Source of the DNA: Taxawa tesnikishii (nom. ined.)
Taxonomy: Eukaryota; Ascomycota; Dothideomycetes; Dothideales
Reading direction: 5' to 3'
NCBI GenBank assembly: GCA_030247885.1
Contig: JAPDRO010000008.1
Coordinates: 992,001-1,056,000 of the forward strand
Length of the DNA stretch: 64,000 nt
The position numbers were made by a program, and so were the translations under genes. The notes under the pieces were generated by a model. That model ran no database searches and had not been told where the DNA came from. It saw only the letters and a program-made list of their open reading frames with translations. Below are positions 46,895-57,892 of this stretch, in pieces. Each line of letters begins with the position of its first letter. Position 1 is the stretch's first letter.

Positions 46895-48099
46895 ATGCCG
46901 CCCTTCATGGATCAGATGCATCAACATTCCGGATTAGAGGATCCCACAATGCCTACGGGCTCGGACTTTGACCAATACCGACCGTCCAGCGTGTCTCACT
47001 ATCCCGATGGGGAGATTGAGGCCCACGCTGGTGTCGGGTGAGTTTTTTTCACACACTGACATGAGGGCTGTGTAGCTCGTTCTTGGCTGGCGCAGCGCCT
47101 CGTGTTGCAGAGCCTCAACCCTATTTCCCTTTGTAGGCCTCTGCTCTCGCCTCCGCTCCTTCCATCGAGGAGGGAATAGATCAGGCGACCTATGCTATCA
47201 ACAAAGGCTATGATTCCGCCTCACCGTCGGGCTTCCTTCCACAGTGGAACCTCTCATATCCGGCATTGCACGGTGCGACCGTTGTTCACTCGCACCAGAA
47301 CTCGTGAGTGGCATCTGTCTCAATTTGTCTACATTGTCATGAATGTTGACAGGGTTCTAGCGGACCTTCGTCCCAGCTGTCTGCGGGCCATTGTGCTCCG
47401 TCTAACGCTCCTGGGACGTATAACCCATCGTTCAGCAAGGGCGATCACGACGGACAAGGGAGCTATCCCTTTGTCCCGTATGATGTTGCCGCTTGGGGAC
47501 TAGAGAGCCCTAGCATGGCTCTAGTCGGAGGCGATAATCAGCACTTCGGCGACCTGAAGTGGAACTCCATTGCCTACCCCAACAATTTGGGCACGCCTGG
47601 ACCCGACAACATGTTGTCAGTCCACCCTGTCCCAGATGTTGATCACGACGGACTCTTTGCTCGTGAGTTGCCCCTTACAGACGCAGGAACTGCTGGTCTG
47701 GTCCCTCCAGACGATGCTATTCGGAGCCTGGAAGAGGATACTGTCATCAACCAGCCAACCACTACTTCCGACGACGGTAATCCGAACTTCTCGACCTCAG
47801 CGTCTCGGCCACACACCGCCCGCGGAACACCAAAGCCAGGCTTCACTCGCGCTAGCAGGAACGGCGAGTACTATTGGGAAATTGAAGGCTGCAGGCATGG
47901 TCCTTCGTCTGGTCAGCCCTTTAGGCGAATGGACATGCTGAATCGCCACAAGAAGGGGCCTCACGCCATTGAGCCCCGCGCTTACCGCTGTCTTGGTGAA
48001 GGATGCACCTACAAGTCTCACAGGAAGGACAAGATGAGGGAGCATGTCCACAACAAGCATGCTAATCAGGGTGTCGTTGAGTGCGCCGTTGCTCTCTGA
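46895..48099 (+). CDS. C2H2 zinc-finger protein, first of two related genes
   Basis: Exon 1 (46895-47037) reads MPPFMDQMHQHSGLEDPTMP. Exon 2 (about 47137-47303) reads EEGIDQATYAINKGYDSASP and PQWNLSYPALHGATVV. Exon 3 (47353-48099) reads GSSGPSSQLSAGHCAPSN and runs to the stop. The exon lengths as read do not keep phase; each of exons 1 and 2 seems one base short. The C-terminus has a degenerate first finger (YYWEIEGCRHG..., with Trp-Glu where the first Cys should be, then FRRMDMLNRHKKGPH) and a good second finger YRCLGEGCTYKSHRKDKMRE-HVHNKH. The rest is disordered and acidic to neutral. A nuclear DNA-binding role is likely, by family. The downstream gene ending at 50484 is a paralogue. Confidence 0.75.
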
Positions 48100-49647
48100 C
48101 AGGTCGAGCGTTGGATACACGGGATCACGAAGAGGAATGCCAGGCTTTTGTCTTTTGTGCTGCATTGTGTGCTTTTACATTTTAAATTGCGACGTACAAA
48201 AAAACCGATGATTCATGCCTACTTTACTCCTCGTTCGTCCTGTGTCGGCAGACCCCAAATATACTCTTCTTCACTTTTCGTGCTTGCTTTAGCCCACTGT
48301 TTCTCCATGGAGCTCTCATTCTATTCAGCCGCCTGCCAGTTTCCGCGCCCTACGTCCTAACGGAATCGTCTGCACTAAATCACACGCTGAAGTGAAGGTG
48401 TATCGCAGCTGTAGCTAACATCTACTCACGCCAAGACCCGTACGCTATGTGCCGCGCCGCCCCCAGCCTGAGGCAATTTTGACGGCGCGCCTCATCATCC
48501 ATCAAAAACCTACCTTCCTATCATGTTTCTGTATGACCTGAGGCGGCTATGACGCCCGTTTGGGTTGACGCCCGTTTAGGTTGATGCCCAAGCTGAGGTG
48601 TTCGAGGCTTTGTGGCTTGCCGGTCTCGCCGCCCTCCGCGCTCCTGCAGCAACCGCCCCGTCTGACGATTGCAGACAGAATGGTCCACAAAACCGCCTGT
48701 ACTCCCATTGCCTGAACGTTCGTTGACACTCGAGTGCTACCCAATTTCGTCTTCATCCACGACGGGCTTTCTACCCTCTAAGTACGCACTGCGTTTGATC
48801 TCTTCCGCTAAGGTTCTCATCAAAATGGACCAATACAAGAACTGTAAGCAAGCTTGCCTTACCAAGAGCATCGAGATTTATCGTTTCCAGGTCTTAAGCT
48901 TCAGCCGTCTCAGATGTCCGAGGTTGGCGTTGACCATGGTAGTAAAGCGTAAGTCTCCATGACCGAACGTCTTGTCTAGGAGCTCCGTCCGGATTATCCC
49001 GGCCTTTGTCCTATGGAATCACTTCGCACTGCTAGGCCGCTTTGTTGTGCTACTTTTGTCTCTCCTCCAGAAGTTTGCACCACCATGTCGAGCAAACATC
49101 ATGTTTTACTCAGGTCACTCTGGAATCTTGCTCGTGGAATCCTTTTGGACTACCTTGGATCTTTGCCGCCGGCATCGTTTTTGACTGTCGGGGCCGTATT
49201 AAAAGGTTTCTATTTATCTCGAATGCCATCCTGGATAACACTTTGTGGGCTTGTTTCAAACCGATCCTGTGGGCTTGTTCCAAACCGTTCCTGTGGGCTT
49301 GTTCCAAACCATTCCTGTGGGCTTGTTCCAAACTATTTCTGTGGGCTTGTCAAAGACTGTCGGGCCATATCAGACATTTTCGTCCCGGGCTACCTTGGAC
49401 CTTTGCCGTTGGACTCTCAAAGGACTGCCATAGGACTGCCACAAGTCTTGCCGGGTGGTCGGGCAGGTCTCCGAAGTGACCCGAGTGAAACATGCAACTC
49501 AATCTTGCTCATGGGGCTCTCACCCATCATTAGTTGTTTCTGTATGGATTCATTTCCTTGCCTTTCTTGTTATCTGATCATATCATGGATTTTAATTTTT
49601 TCTATTTGCTGTCTGATCTGTTCTCCTGATGAACAGCTAATAAATAG
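48100..49647. other. Region between the two zinc-finger genes
   Basis: It probably holds the promoter and early exons of the second zinc-finger gene; an ATG at 48824 followed after a few codons by a donor-like GTAAGC is one candidate start. A 16-bp unit (TGACGCCCGTTTGGGT) is repeated at 48550-48581. The 24-bp tandem repeat listed separately lies at 49245-49352, and segments resembling CTACCTTGGATCTTTGCCG occur on both sides of it (about 49150 and 49390). The exact gene structure could not be resolved. Confidence 0.45.
49245..49352. repeat. 24-bp tandem repeat, four and a half copies
   Basis: Units start with GTGGGCTTGTT at 49245, 49269, 49293, 49317 and 49341, exactly 24 bp apart, with CCAAACCGTTCCT-type second halves. 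The period is divisible by three, so open frames pass through on both strands: plus GLVPNRSC repeats, minus EQAHRNGL repeats. I see no evidence that either is translated. Confidence 0.9.
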
Positions 49648-50484
49648 GGTGGCAGCACACCGCTGCTTTCTGGATTTCGACATCCTGTCCACGCTCCCCG
49701 TGTCGATACACCAGCGGATGACCATTTCCACGTTCACCATGTAGATTATACGACCAATCAACAGCCCCCGGTGCTGAAACACACGCATCGCCCACGGCTT
49801 GATTGGACCAACGCCCCTGCGCAACACTACTCCGACCCTCAGCCTATGGAGAGCATCGATCCACTACTTCTGTCAAACGTCCAGCTTATGGCTCCGTTCG
49901 TCGACCATACAGAAGCAGTCCCGGTAGCGTGTGGCCGTCAACCAATCCTGCTCTCCACAAACCCAGCGATGGTCAGTCACAGGGGCCCGGACACACCTTT
50001 GGACTGGACAAACGTGCCATTCGCCTCTTACGCATTCGACGATGTCGGCTACATACAAGAACCAAGCTCGTGCAACATTGCTTGCGGGTCCGAAAGCGAT
50101 AACTCCACCACGCGTGCTGCTGCCACCATTCAACGGGATGGTGTTTCCAGTTCTGCTGGTCGACCTAGTGAACTTGATACTACCGATTCATCCGATTCTG
50201 CAGGCTCCATGCGCAGAGCTCGGACAGAAGTCTCCCAATGCGCAAGCAAGAACGGCAATCACCGCTGCGATATCACTGGGTGCACGTACACTCGGCCATT
50301 CAAGCGCCTCGACGACCTCAAGCGCCACAGACGGACCAGACACGGTGCGGGCGACAAGGTATTCCGCTGCCTTGCTACCGGCTGCACCTACCAAAATTTT
50401 CGGGAGGACAAGATGAGGGAGCATGTTCGGCGTCCTCATGTTTGTCAAGAAGTAGCTGAGTATGCCGTCAGGCTTGCTGCATAA
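49648..50484 (+). CDS. C2H2 zinc-finger protein, second of two related genes (3' exon)
   Basis: The last exon appears to begin at 49648, after a GCTAAT branch point and an AATAG acceptor, with GGSTPLLSGFRHPVHAP. It reads through HHVDYTTNQQPPVLKH and the Ser/Thr-rich middle to two C2H2 fingers: HRCDITGCTYTRPFKRLDDL-KRHRRTRH and FRCLATGCTYQNFREDKMRE-HVRRPH, stop at 50484. The finger pair and the KMREHV helix match the gene ending at 48099, showing an old tandem duplication. Here both Cys of the first finger are kept. Upstream exons, and so the start codon, are not resolved. It should be a nuclear DNA-binding protein; targets unknown. Confidence 0.72.
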   Translation, partial: GGSTPLLSGFRHPVHAPRVDTPADDHFHVHHVDYTTNQQPPVLKHTHRPRLDWTNAPAQHYSDPQPMESIDPLLLSNVQLMAPFVDHTEAVPVACGRQPILLSTNPAMVSHRGPDTPLDWTNVPFASYAFDDVGYIQEPSSCNIACGSESDNSTTRAAATIQRDGVSSSAGRPSELDTTDSSDSAGSMRRARTEVSQCASKNGNHRCDITGCTYTRPFKRLDDLKRHRRTRHGAGDKVFRCLATGCTYQNFREDKMREHVRRPHVCQEVAEYAVRLAA

Positions 50485-51557
50485 TTGGGATGGAATGAAG
50501 GGACGAGATACCCCGTTGTGGGGATCTGCAATCTACGGGAAGCTTCATGTATGAGAGCTCTGGCTGTATCCTTTATTCTCTTGGGAGGTTCATCGGCTTT
50601 TTGAGTTCGAATTCCTATATCCATTTATCGACAGTCTAGTGGGCGCTTGGTATAGTTCAATACAAGTGAATTTTGGTACTAACTACAAGTGGATTGACTC
50701 CAAACAGATCAAAGAAGTAGCAGTATGTGCCCGTTCAATCCTTGTTCTTCTCCTAGTCAAAGGCTTTGCTCTCGCCCTTCTATCATAAACATCAATCCTC
50801 CAATTACTTCAGCTTCTCCGCTCGAGATCGTACTCTCAGGTGTAGGGAAAGCTTTGCTCAAAACCACATACATCATTCCAGTCACCACACAGCCGGAGTA
50901 CCCAACAAGATCCGCGAAGTACTGTTCAACCCATATGTCCCCCTGCTATCAGACCAAGAAAGATAGGGAGAGAAGTCAGTATTGTGACGCGCCCGCCAGC
51001 CAGGCTTGACGTTTGGAGGCCGCTGTGGCGTCCACGTGGCAATTGATACCTTCTGCGACTGAATAGTAAAAATCTCAAGATATACACAGATTGATGGAGA
51101 CTAGATCAACGCAGAAGGGAGACACTCTCGCCTATGACGAACGGAGATGAGTGCTTTGTAGAAGCCTCGAACAACTGGCACCACAACACGCATTCAGCCC
51201 AAAACGAAAGGTCTCTGATGCAGAGCTTTTGCGGGAATCGGTTGGAAAGTGATAAGTGAAGATGTACAATTGCAAGAGAGGAAGAAGAGGGAGAAGACGT
51301 CTCTACATGCTCGTCGGGGAACAATGTTCCGAGGCCACCGGGCCTCTCGTCCTTATCTCCACTTCGCCGCGGCCTCCTCAGCCTATCCACGACATGCCTG
51401 TTCTTGATGTCCGCCCGCATGTAGCACTAAAGTAGCTGTAAGCCTGTACTCGGCGGCCACTCTTGGCCGGCCGCCTCGAGGTTCATCCTCAGTGTAGGTT
51501 TTTGTACTGTTTGCTGCTGTTCCCATTGCTCTCTCCCATCTCCAATCCCTCTCAAAC
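50485..51557. other. Intergenic region
   Basis: About 1.1 kb between the second zinc-finger gene and the amidase; contains the amidase promoter. No gene recognised. Confidence 0.45.
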
Positions 51558-53133
51558 ATGATCGACGTCGAAGAACTTACGATCAGTGCCGTGCATGAGG
51601 CCTTCCGGACCGGAGAATTCACATGCAAGGACCTCGCTGCCGCATATCTGGATCGCATCCACAAGTTTGACAAGAGTGGACCCAAGATTAACTCCACGTA
51701 AGAGAGGGCCGCTTGTCGTACACATGCCGGACTTGAGCTTACGGGAAGATCAGTATGGCCTTGTCGGTCACGGCTCTCGACGAGGCAGAAGCATGCGATG
51801 CGTACTACAGACACAATGGCAAGCTCACGGGACCGTTGCACGGCATCCCCGTACTCGTCAAAGATCAGGCGGACACCAAGGGCATTATCACCACGTACAG
51901 CTCCCATATTGCGAGGACTAACGTCCCCGACGAAGACTCGACGGTGGTGAAGAATTTGAAAGACGCTGGAGCTATCATACTAGGCAAGACCACCATGTCG
52001 GAGTGGGCCTCGACCTGGTTCTCGTACAACACCGCTACCGAGTCCTTCACTCACAACCCTTACAAGTTGGGGTATGATCCTAGCGGCTCCTCGTCAGGGA
52101 CTGGGTCAGCGATTGCAGCCAACTTTGCTCTGATCGGCGTCGGAGAAGATACAGGTGGAAGTATCAGGATACCATCGTCTTTCTGCAACCTCGTAGGCTT
52201 GCGACCAACTGTTGGTCTGGTCAGCCGCACTGGGTTCATGCCGCTTCTTGTGGCTCAAGACACGCCAGGCCCAATGGCCCGAACCGTTGGCGACTGCGCT
52301 CTTATGCTCGACTCGATGGTCGGATTCGACCCGAAAGATGAGTACAGTGGCGCCGCGTTCAGGGCAGGACCACCACGGGGAGGCAGTTACGCAAGCGACC
52401 TAAATCCGGACAAAATAAAAAGGCCCGCATTGGTGTAATCTGCTCCCTGTTCGGCTCAGACAAGGACTCGGCTCGCAAAGCCGTCAACGACGTGCTACAC
52501 GATGCTCTGAGCGTACTTGAAGCAGCTGGAACCACACTCATCGACATTGATGTGCCCAACCTCAAGCACTACATGACTTTCACGCCGACCTACATTTCTT
52601 CCTCCAGACACGACATCAATCTCTTCCTCGCAACGAAGCCACATCTCCCTAATGATATTGCCTCCATCGTGTCGAAAGACCCCGCTCATCCCACCTTCGG
52701 ATTCACCAGCGCAATTGCTCATTCATTCACCTCTCCAGATCAGGATCCAGACTACCTCAAGCGGATCGAAGACCGTCTCCAATTTGTCAGGGTCGTCAGC
52801 AACATTATGGCGACGCACAATCTCGACGCCTTGACATTGCCCGACGTCCAGATACCATCCCCGAAACACGAGGATGCTACCAATGGCCGCTTTGCGGACA
52901 TGTGGGATTTTCCTGTCAACACGCTGTTTGCGAGTCAGTTGCGTTGGCCGGCGATCACGGTGCCTGCAGGATTCACGGCGGACGATGCAGGGGAAGGAGG
53001 GGCCTGGGGCGGACTACCGGTAGGTTTGGAGTTGGTGAGTTGGGAGTTCACGGAGCAGAAGTTGCTGGAGCTCGCGAGGGGTATCGAGGTCTTGTTGAAG
53101 GCGAGACGGGCGCCGAAGATACCGACAACATGA
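51558..53133 (+). CDS. Amidase-signature family hydrolase
   Basis: Exon 1 (51558-51697) reads MIDVEELTISAVHEAFRTGE; exon 2 starts at 51754 after a 56-nt intron. The amidase signature is complete: PLHGIPVLVKDQADTKG holds the catalytic Lys, YDPSGSSSGTGSAIAANFAL the Gly-Ser-Ser-Ser-Gly loop with the cis-Ser, and GEDTGGSIRIPSSFCNLVGL the nucleophilic Ser. A frame break falls in an A5 run (52417-52421); with one added A it continues KARIGVICSLFGSDKDSARK and the C-terminal half to the stop at 53133. Such fungal enzymes split amides to an acid and ammonia; the substrate cannot be told from sequence. About 505 residues, normal for the family. No signal peptide, so probably cytosolic. Confidence 0.9.
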
Positions 53134-53836
53134 AATGATACACATCATCGCCTTTTCTCTCAAACACTCCAGCGATACTCGTCGCCTAGACTTACTGGAG
53201 CTTGACTTTAAATTGACTTCAGCTTGATCTTGCTCTGATTTGGGCTTTGTCTACAACTGATCAAGGCCCTTTCTTGCGGAGAACACTTATCCCAAACTCC
53301 ACTATACCAGCAACGTCTTTGTACCGAACGCCAGAGGTCTTGGTGCCGACAGTTGTGCGGTCTCTGCGACAAGATGAAGAAACATTATGACAGGGCGAGG
53401 ATAGCGAAGACGCAGAGGTGACGGTGGGTTGGTACGACAGTACTTGTAGGTAGGACTGCGATCTCTGATTCTTTATCACAGGAGGGTCAGACTTGACCAC
53501 TGTGCGTGTCATGGTGGCGACAATGAATGTTTGCGGCGTTACAGTTTCACACGGTGGGATGCTTGAACGCGGACGTAGAACAGCCCTGAGGAATATGAAT
53601 GACTACGAACGCTGTTGAGGAACCGCAACGAGCGTCACTGACGCTACTAGATTGCTTATATATCAACACCCGGACGCACTTGCACTAAGCCTCGAAGGAT
53701 GGACAGACAAACACATGAATCTGTCTTGCCTTTGCGTATCATGGAACCTGACCGCTGGCAAGAAAAGAAAAAGATGCAGAAAACAAACCCAAAGGAAAGC
53801 AGTTCAGTAGCAGCGTCTGCTCTTCTACGATCAGTT
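53134..53836. other. Intergenic region
   Basis: About 700 bp between the 3' ends of two convergent genes. No feature recognised. Confidence 0.45.
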
Positions 53837-54271
53837 TCACTTTATCTCTGCGGGACCAATATTCCACCTCTGGCACCCAAAGGTTACTCCACTATTGGGG
53901 CTGGGCTGGACCTGCGAACCATAGAGCCTCTGGCCCCATCCACTAGGGTCCTGGGCGCACTGTAGCCAAAACTGACTCAAGCATATGTCAGAAGGAACCC
54001 ACTCGCTGTGCGGGCATCCGTCGTTCTTGCCACTACCATTCGTGATGCTGACGCGAGCGCCGCCGTAAGCGTAGCCGAATTCAGTGTACAAGGAAGGGAC
54101 GTTTATGGAGTTATCCTTGTTGTTCGTGATGCAGAAGAGTTCGATGGCCTTTGCGACATCAGGAGTCTTGTTCGCGCATTTGGCCCAGTTGTCTGCGTCC
54201 TGGGAGCTCAAAGGGGCGGCGGAGGCGGAGAGCGCCATGGCGGCGGTAGCGAGGAGAGAGGAGAAGTGCAT
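53837..54271 (-). CDS. Small secreted cysteine-containing protein (effector-like)
   Basis: A single exon gives 144 residues. MHFSSLLATAAMALSASAAP is a clear signal peptide. The mature part of about 125 residues has six cysteines (positions 32, 47, 86, 97, 105 and 133), enough for three disulphides, plus many Trp and Gly (NDGCPHSEWVPSDICLSQFW). I recognise no named family. Size, export signal and even Cys number fit the broad class of small secreted fungal proteins, which includes effectors and antimicrobial proteins. No toxin motif is evident. The start ATG is the first one and gives the signal peptide directly. Confidence 0.75.
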   Translation of the reverse strand: MHFSSLLATAAMALSASAAPLSSQDADNWAKCANKTPDVAKAIELFCITNNKDNSINVPSLYTEFGYAYGGARVSITNGSGKNDGCPHSEWVPSDICLSQFWLQCAQDPSGWGQRLYGSQVQPSPNSGVTFGCQRWNIGPAEIK

Positions 54272-54775
54272 GGCTGCAGTTGTTTCTTTCTGTTTTCGAT
54301 GGCCGAACTGGTCAACAGTTGCAACCTGTAGAACTGATCAACAGTTATGGTTGTGATTAGGTCCGTTGTATTTGGATGATGTGAACGAGAAAGGACAGAG
54401 CGAATCGATGCTCGATACATTATATACACGGATGCAGGGAGTCATGGGACAAAGAGTTGGAACTGGTACAAACAATATCAAGAAATGCGAACAATACCAG
54501 GCGTTTTCGAACAATTCCATACAGTCTGCTGCGTGAAAGAGATAGAGAAGATTGTAGCGTTCTCCCTTTGTTGGCGTCCACCACAAACAAAGTAAGTCCA
54601 CACAGGAGATACCATGCGACGTTGCCCAGGCAATGAACATGATGGAAACACCAAGAAGATAATCTGAAAATGCTATTCCAGGCGGGCACTCGGCGACAAA
54701 GGCACGTACGAACCAACAAATTTCCCCGCTCCCAGCGAGGATTGTTTGTGGAGTGAGGAACCGATCGCACCTACA
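54272..54775. other. Intergenic region upstream of the secreted protein
   Basis: About 500 bp holding the promoter of the small secreted protein gene (a TATATA sequence on this strand near 54420, about 150 bp upstream of the ATG). No gene recognised. Confidence 0.4.
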
Positions 54776-55254
54776 ATTCAGCTGCTCAACGAAGTTCGAG
54801 GAACACCTCTCGTCGCTTGGTATGTTCAACGCATTGACTGGGTCATGAATGGCGATCACTCATCCTACGTCCTCAACGGCAACACCCTCGTATTTCTCTT
54901 GCCAATCCCTCTTGATGTTCTCGATTTTCCTGCGATTGAGCCGTGTTCTGCGGAATTGGGGATCCTGACTTCGACGGAGCCTAGAAAACTGAACGATGCT
55001 GAAGTAGATGCTGCCGTAGTTGCTCAGCTTTTGCTCCTGCTTCCGAATTTAAAAGAAAGGCCGTCTCTGGATGTGCCTGGATGGGAGATGCCATCAACGC
55101 CTTTACGAAAATACTCACGTCGCGTCGTATCATCGATCCCCAATCCAATGTTCTTCGAAAGCTGATAGCGATCGAGGCCTGTCACGACGGCGCAGACGCG
55201 GAATCCCTCGGGTTTCTGTATTTCTCGGGCGTCGTCCGCTGGTCAAAGGATTGA
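54776..55254 (+). pseudogene. Truncated copy of the F-box-like gene that follows
   Basis: This stretch matches the middle of the gene at 55516: IQLLNEVRGTPLVAWYVQRI against YQLFDEIRSNPSVVYYVKRV, then AQLLLLLPNL against VLVLLLLPNL. After a one-base shift at the G3 run 55083-55085 comes ILTSRRIIDPQSNVLRKLIA against ILTSHCVTDPQSDILRKLIR. The copy lacks the F-box at its 5' end and stops soon after the DPQS segment, so both ends are missing. It is a duplicated fragment, not a working gene. Confidence 0.75.
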
Positions 55255-55515
55255 ATACCTGTCCACTTTGCAACGCTACTCGATGTCCTAAATTGCTATA
55301 GATGATCCTTCGGCTCATTGGTCCCCATCCACCGAGGCTTCGTGGTTTGGTCGCGCCGCGTCGCGTACGCAGCGCGTCTCCGGAAGATGTCAACGCGGCG
55401 GCCTAGCCGCCTGGGAACACAAACCCTCGTTGCGCTTCCTAGACAAATGTCCATCCACCCTCGCTATTTCTCACCAGTACACTCACTCCTGTCTCAACTA
55501 TAAGCCTAGCCTACG

Positions 55516-57061
55516 ATGACAGTTCTGTTGGACCTCCCGGCCGAGCTCGTTCTGCTAATCATCGATAAGATTACGCCTCCTGATGATCTGGACTGCTTCC
55601 TGGCTACATGCCGCCAAATTCGTCAAACTGCGTCGATACGGCTGGAACAGCACCAGCAGATGAAACGACGTTACGGAAAGCTGTCATGGAACATCGATCC
55701 TGATCTTGAGACCTCCACGGATCACCCCATGTGCAACGACAAGGTCTCTTCTCCTTACCAATTGTTTGACGAGATCCGGTCGAATCCCTCCGTTGTGTAT
55801 TACGTCAAACGCGTGGACTGGATATGCTCTTATGACTATAACTCTAGCACCCCGAGACTTACTTCGCCTTCAGCTATTCTAGACAGTATCCTTGATCTTC
55901 CGCTCACAATTCCTCATCTGGAAGAGCTCGGTTCAATCGTGGAAGAATACGAGGACGGCGCCGACCTCCCGATGGATCGTGATCCGGAAGAACTTATTAT
56001 CGCTGTTCTCGTCTTACTCCTCCTACCCAATCTGGATACACTGGGGTTGCCACTTACTGGACTTGGAGCAATTGGGATTTCAGTTTCATCCAATCAATCC
56101 TCACGTCTCATTGCGTCACTGATCCTCAATCTGATATACTCCGAAAGTTGATCAGGATCGAGGCTTACCATAGCGATACGGAGGGCTCGGATTCCATGAA
56201 CGTTCTGCGTCTCTTCTCGCTCCTGCCCGCTGTGAAGGAAATGGTCGGACGCGAGATAGGCGATCGTTTCGACGATGGAGACGCTGTCACTCTCGATCAC
56301 GGAGCGTCTTGCACGTTAGAAGTTTTAGATCTTTACAACTGCCACATCGGAGCTGAGATCAACCTACGTCTTTTGGCACGCCTGCTTACGCCCATGCGCA
56401 ATTTGCGTACGCTCAAGCTATACTTGAATATCCCGGATGTCGACGACGATCACTGGACTACTAATGAACTAGTCCAGACAATCGCACAAGCTGTGGGTAA
56501 CACCCTCGAGTCCCTCACGTTGATATTTGCAGAAGCTGTGCCACGGAGATGTAAATCTCTCCGCGGATTCCCGGTGCGTTTAGCATGCAGAGCTCCGCCT
56601 CCCAAAAATACTGACTCTACGCACAGGAACTCCGAGAACTTGTTGTACAGGTAAAGGCACTCGTCTCAGACGACGACAGCGATGGTGAAATGGAAGATGA
56701 GAAAGACGTTCCAAGCGATCACTGGCACACACCAACGTGCGAATGCTTCAAGGTCGCACAGGGCGAAGTTCCGCGTCTCGCTGATATTCTCCCGCCGTCT
56801 CTGCAGCACCTCACTCTCGATGTTCTTACGTCTCCGTGGTCGAATGCAGTTGACGAGTTCGACAACTTATGCTTAATGCTTCGCGACTTCTCAGGAGAAC
56901 AACGCAAGCTTCTGCCGAAGCTTTCCAAGTTGACGTACGTATCGACACGATCGCTCCCGGACAATATTCGAGATGATATCAAGAACACTGGCGTCAGGAT
57001 CTTCCGGCAGAAGAAGCGCCCAGACTACCGTAACGACACGCCTCGCAATTGTATGTTCTGA
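55516..57061 (+). CDS. F-box/LRR-like protein
   Basis: MTVLLDLPAELVLLIIDKIT followed by CFLATCRQIRQTA is an F-box-like N-terminus. The rest shows leucine-rich-repeat character (CTLEVLDLYNCHIGAEINLR, MRNLRTLKLYLNIPD, TLESLTLIFAEAV, SLQHLTLDVLTSPW). An intron lies at 56574-56626 (53 nt, phase 0), and the stop is at 57061. One frame change occurs near the G3 run at 56074-56076; adding a G gives IGDFSFIQSILTSHCVTDPQ and runs smoothly on. F-box proteins link substrates to SCF ubiquitin ligases through Skp1; the substrate here is unknown. Such genes are numerous and fast-evolving in ascomycetes. About 497 residues. Confidence 0.72.
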
Positions 57062-57892
57062 TGGCTTTCTATCCATATACCATACACATCAACGACGCCA
57101 GAAGTTTTTACGACTAGTATCTTGACATCGGATGAAGACCAAGAGGGCTGTAGCATACAAAACGTTGTCAAGCTCGGCTCGGAACATACTGGCCCACCGG
57201 CTGTCACGGGATATAGCTGCGCCTCCCGCCCGTGCGGCTGTCATTGTTCTTACTGATCCTACAAGCCTCGTCAAGGATGCCAAGGCCTGGTGGCTGTTCG
57301 CCGGTGCCAGGTCCGGAAGAGGTGACTGGGCGGTTTGCGAAGGGCGTTCCACCGCGACACTTCAAGTGTATCCAAATAAGTACTGGTGAGGAGACAGAAG
57401 TGCTTCAGAAATCGTGGTTATCAGCGGAAAACCATTTGAAGCAACGGAGAGGGCTAAGCGGGCCTTGTAGAAGGGCTAAAAGCGTGCAACGGCAGCCTGA
57501 AACCACGTTTTTCTTGTATGAAGCTTTTGAGTGTAGATGATCAGCTACGTCATCCGCCTCCCTGATTGCTTCATACTCTGGGTGATGCTTGTTTCCTAGT
57601 CTTGTCAGAAGCTTGTATAGGTATACAGATGCAGATTAGATAAGATGTGGTGCTTCAATGGATCTGCTTCCGGGTTGACTCTTCTCCGCACGTCTCACTC
57701 TCCAACCCCGCACGTTCAGATAGAGTAATTGTGTCATCGTATTCCACGGCTCCTCAGAAACCGGCAAAGAAGGTGTTGGTAGTCAAACACTGGAAGGTAT
57801 AAGTATCCGATGATACGTCGAGGTTTAGTCAGATGCAAGGAAAGGCAAGTTACTCTATGTCGGGTTATCCTCAACGCTAGTCCTGCTTCACA
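57062..57892. other. Intergenic region
   Basis: About 830 bp between the F-box-like gene and the next secreted protein. Small open frames on both strands around 57089-57389 overlap each other and lack features. Contains the promoter of the downstream gene. Confidence 0.45.

Noticed and set aside
49013-49744. Open frame of 243 codons containing the 24-bp repeat
   Set aside because: The frame is open mainly because the repeat period is divisible by three; it has poor codon use and no clear start or domain.
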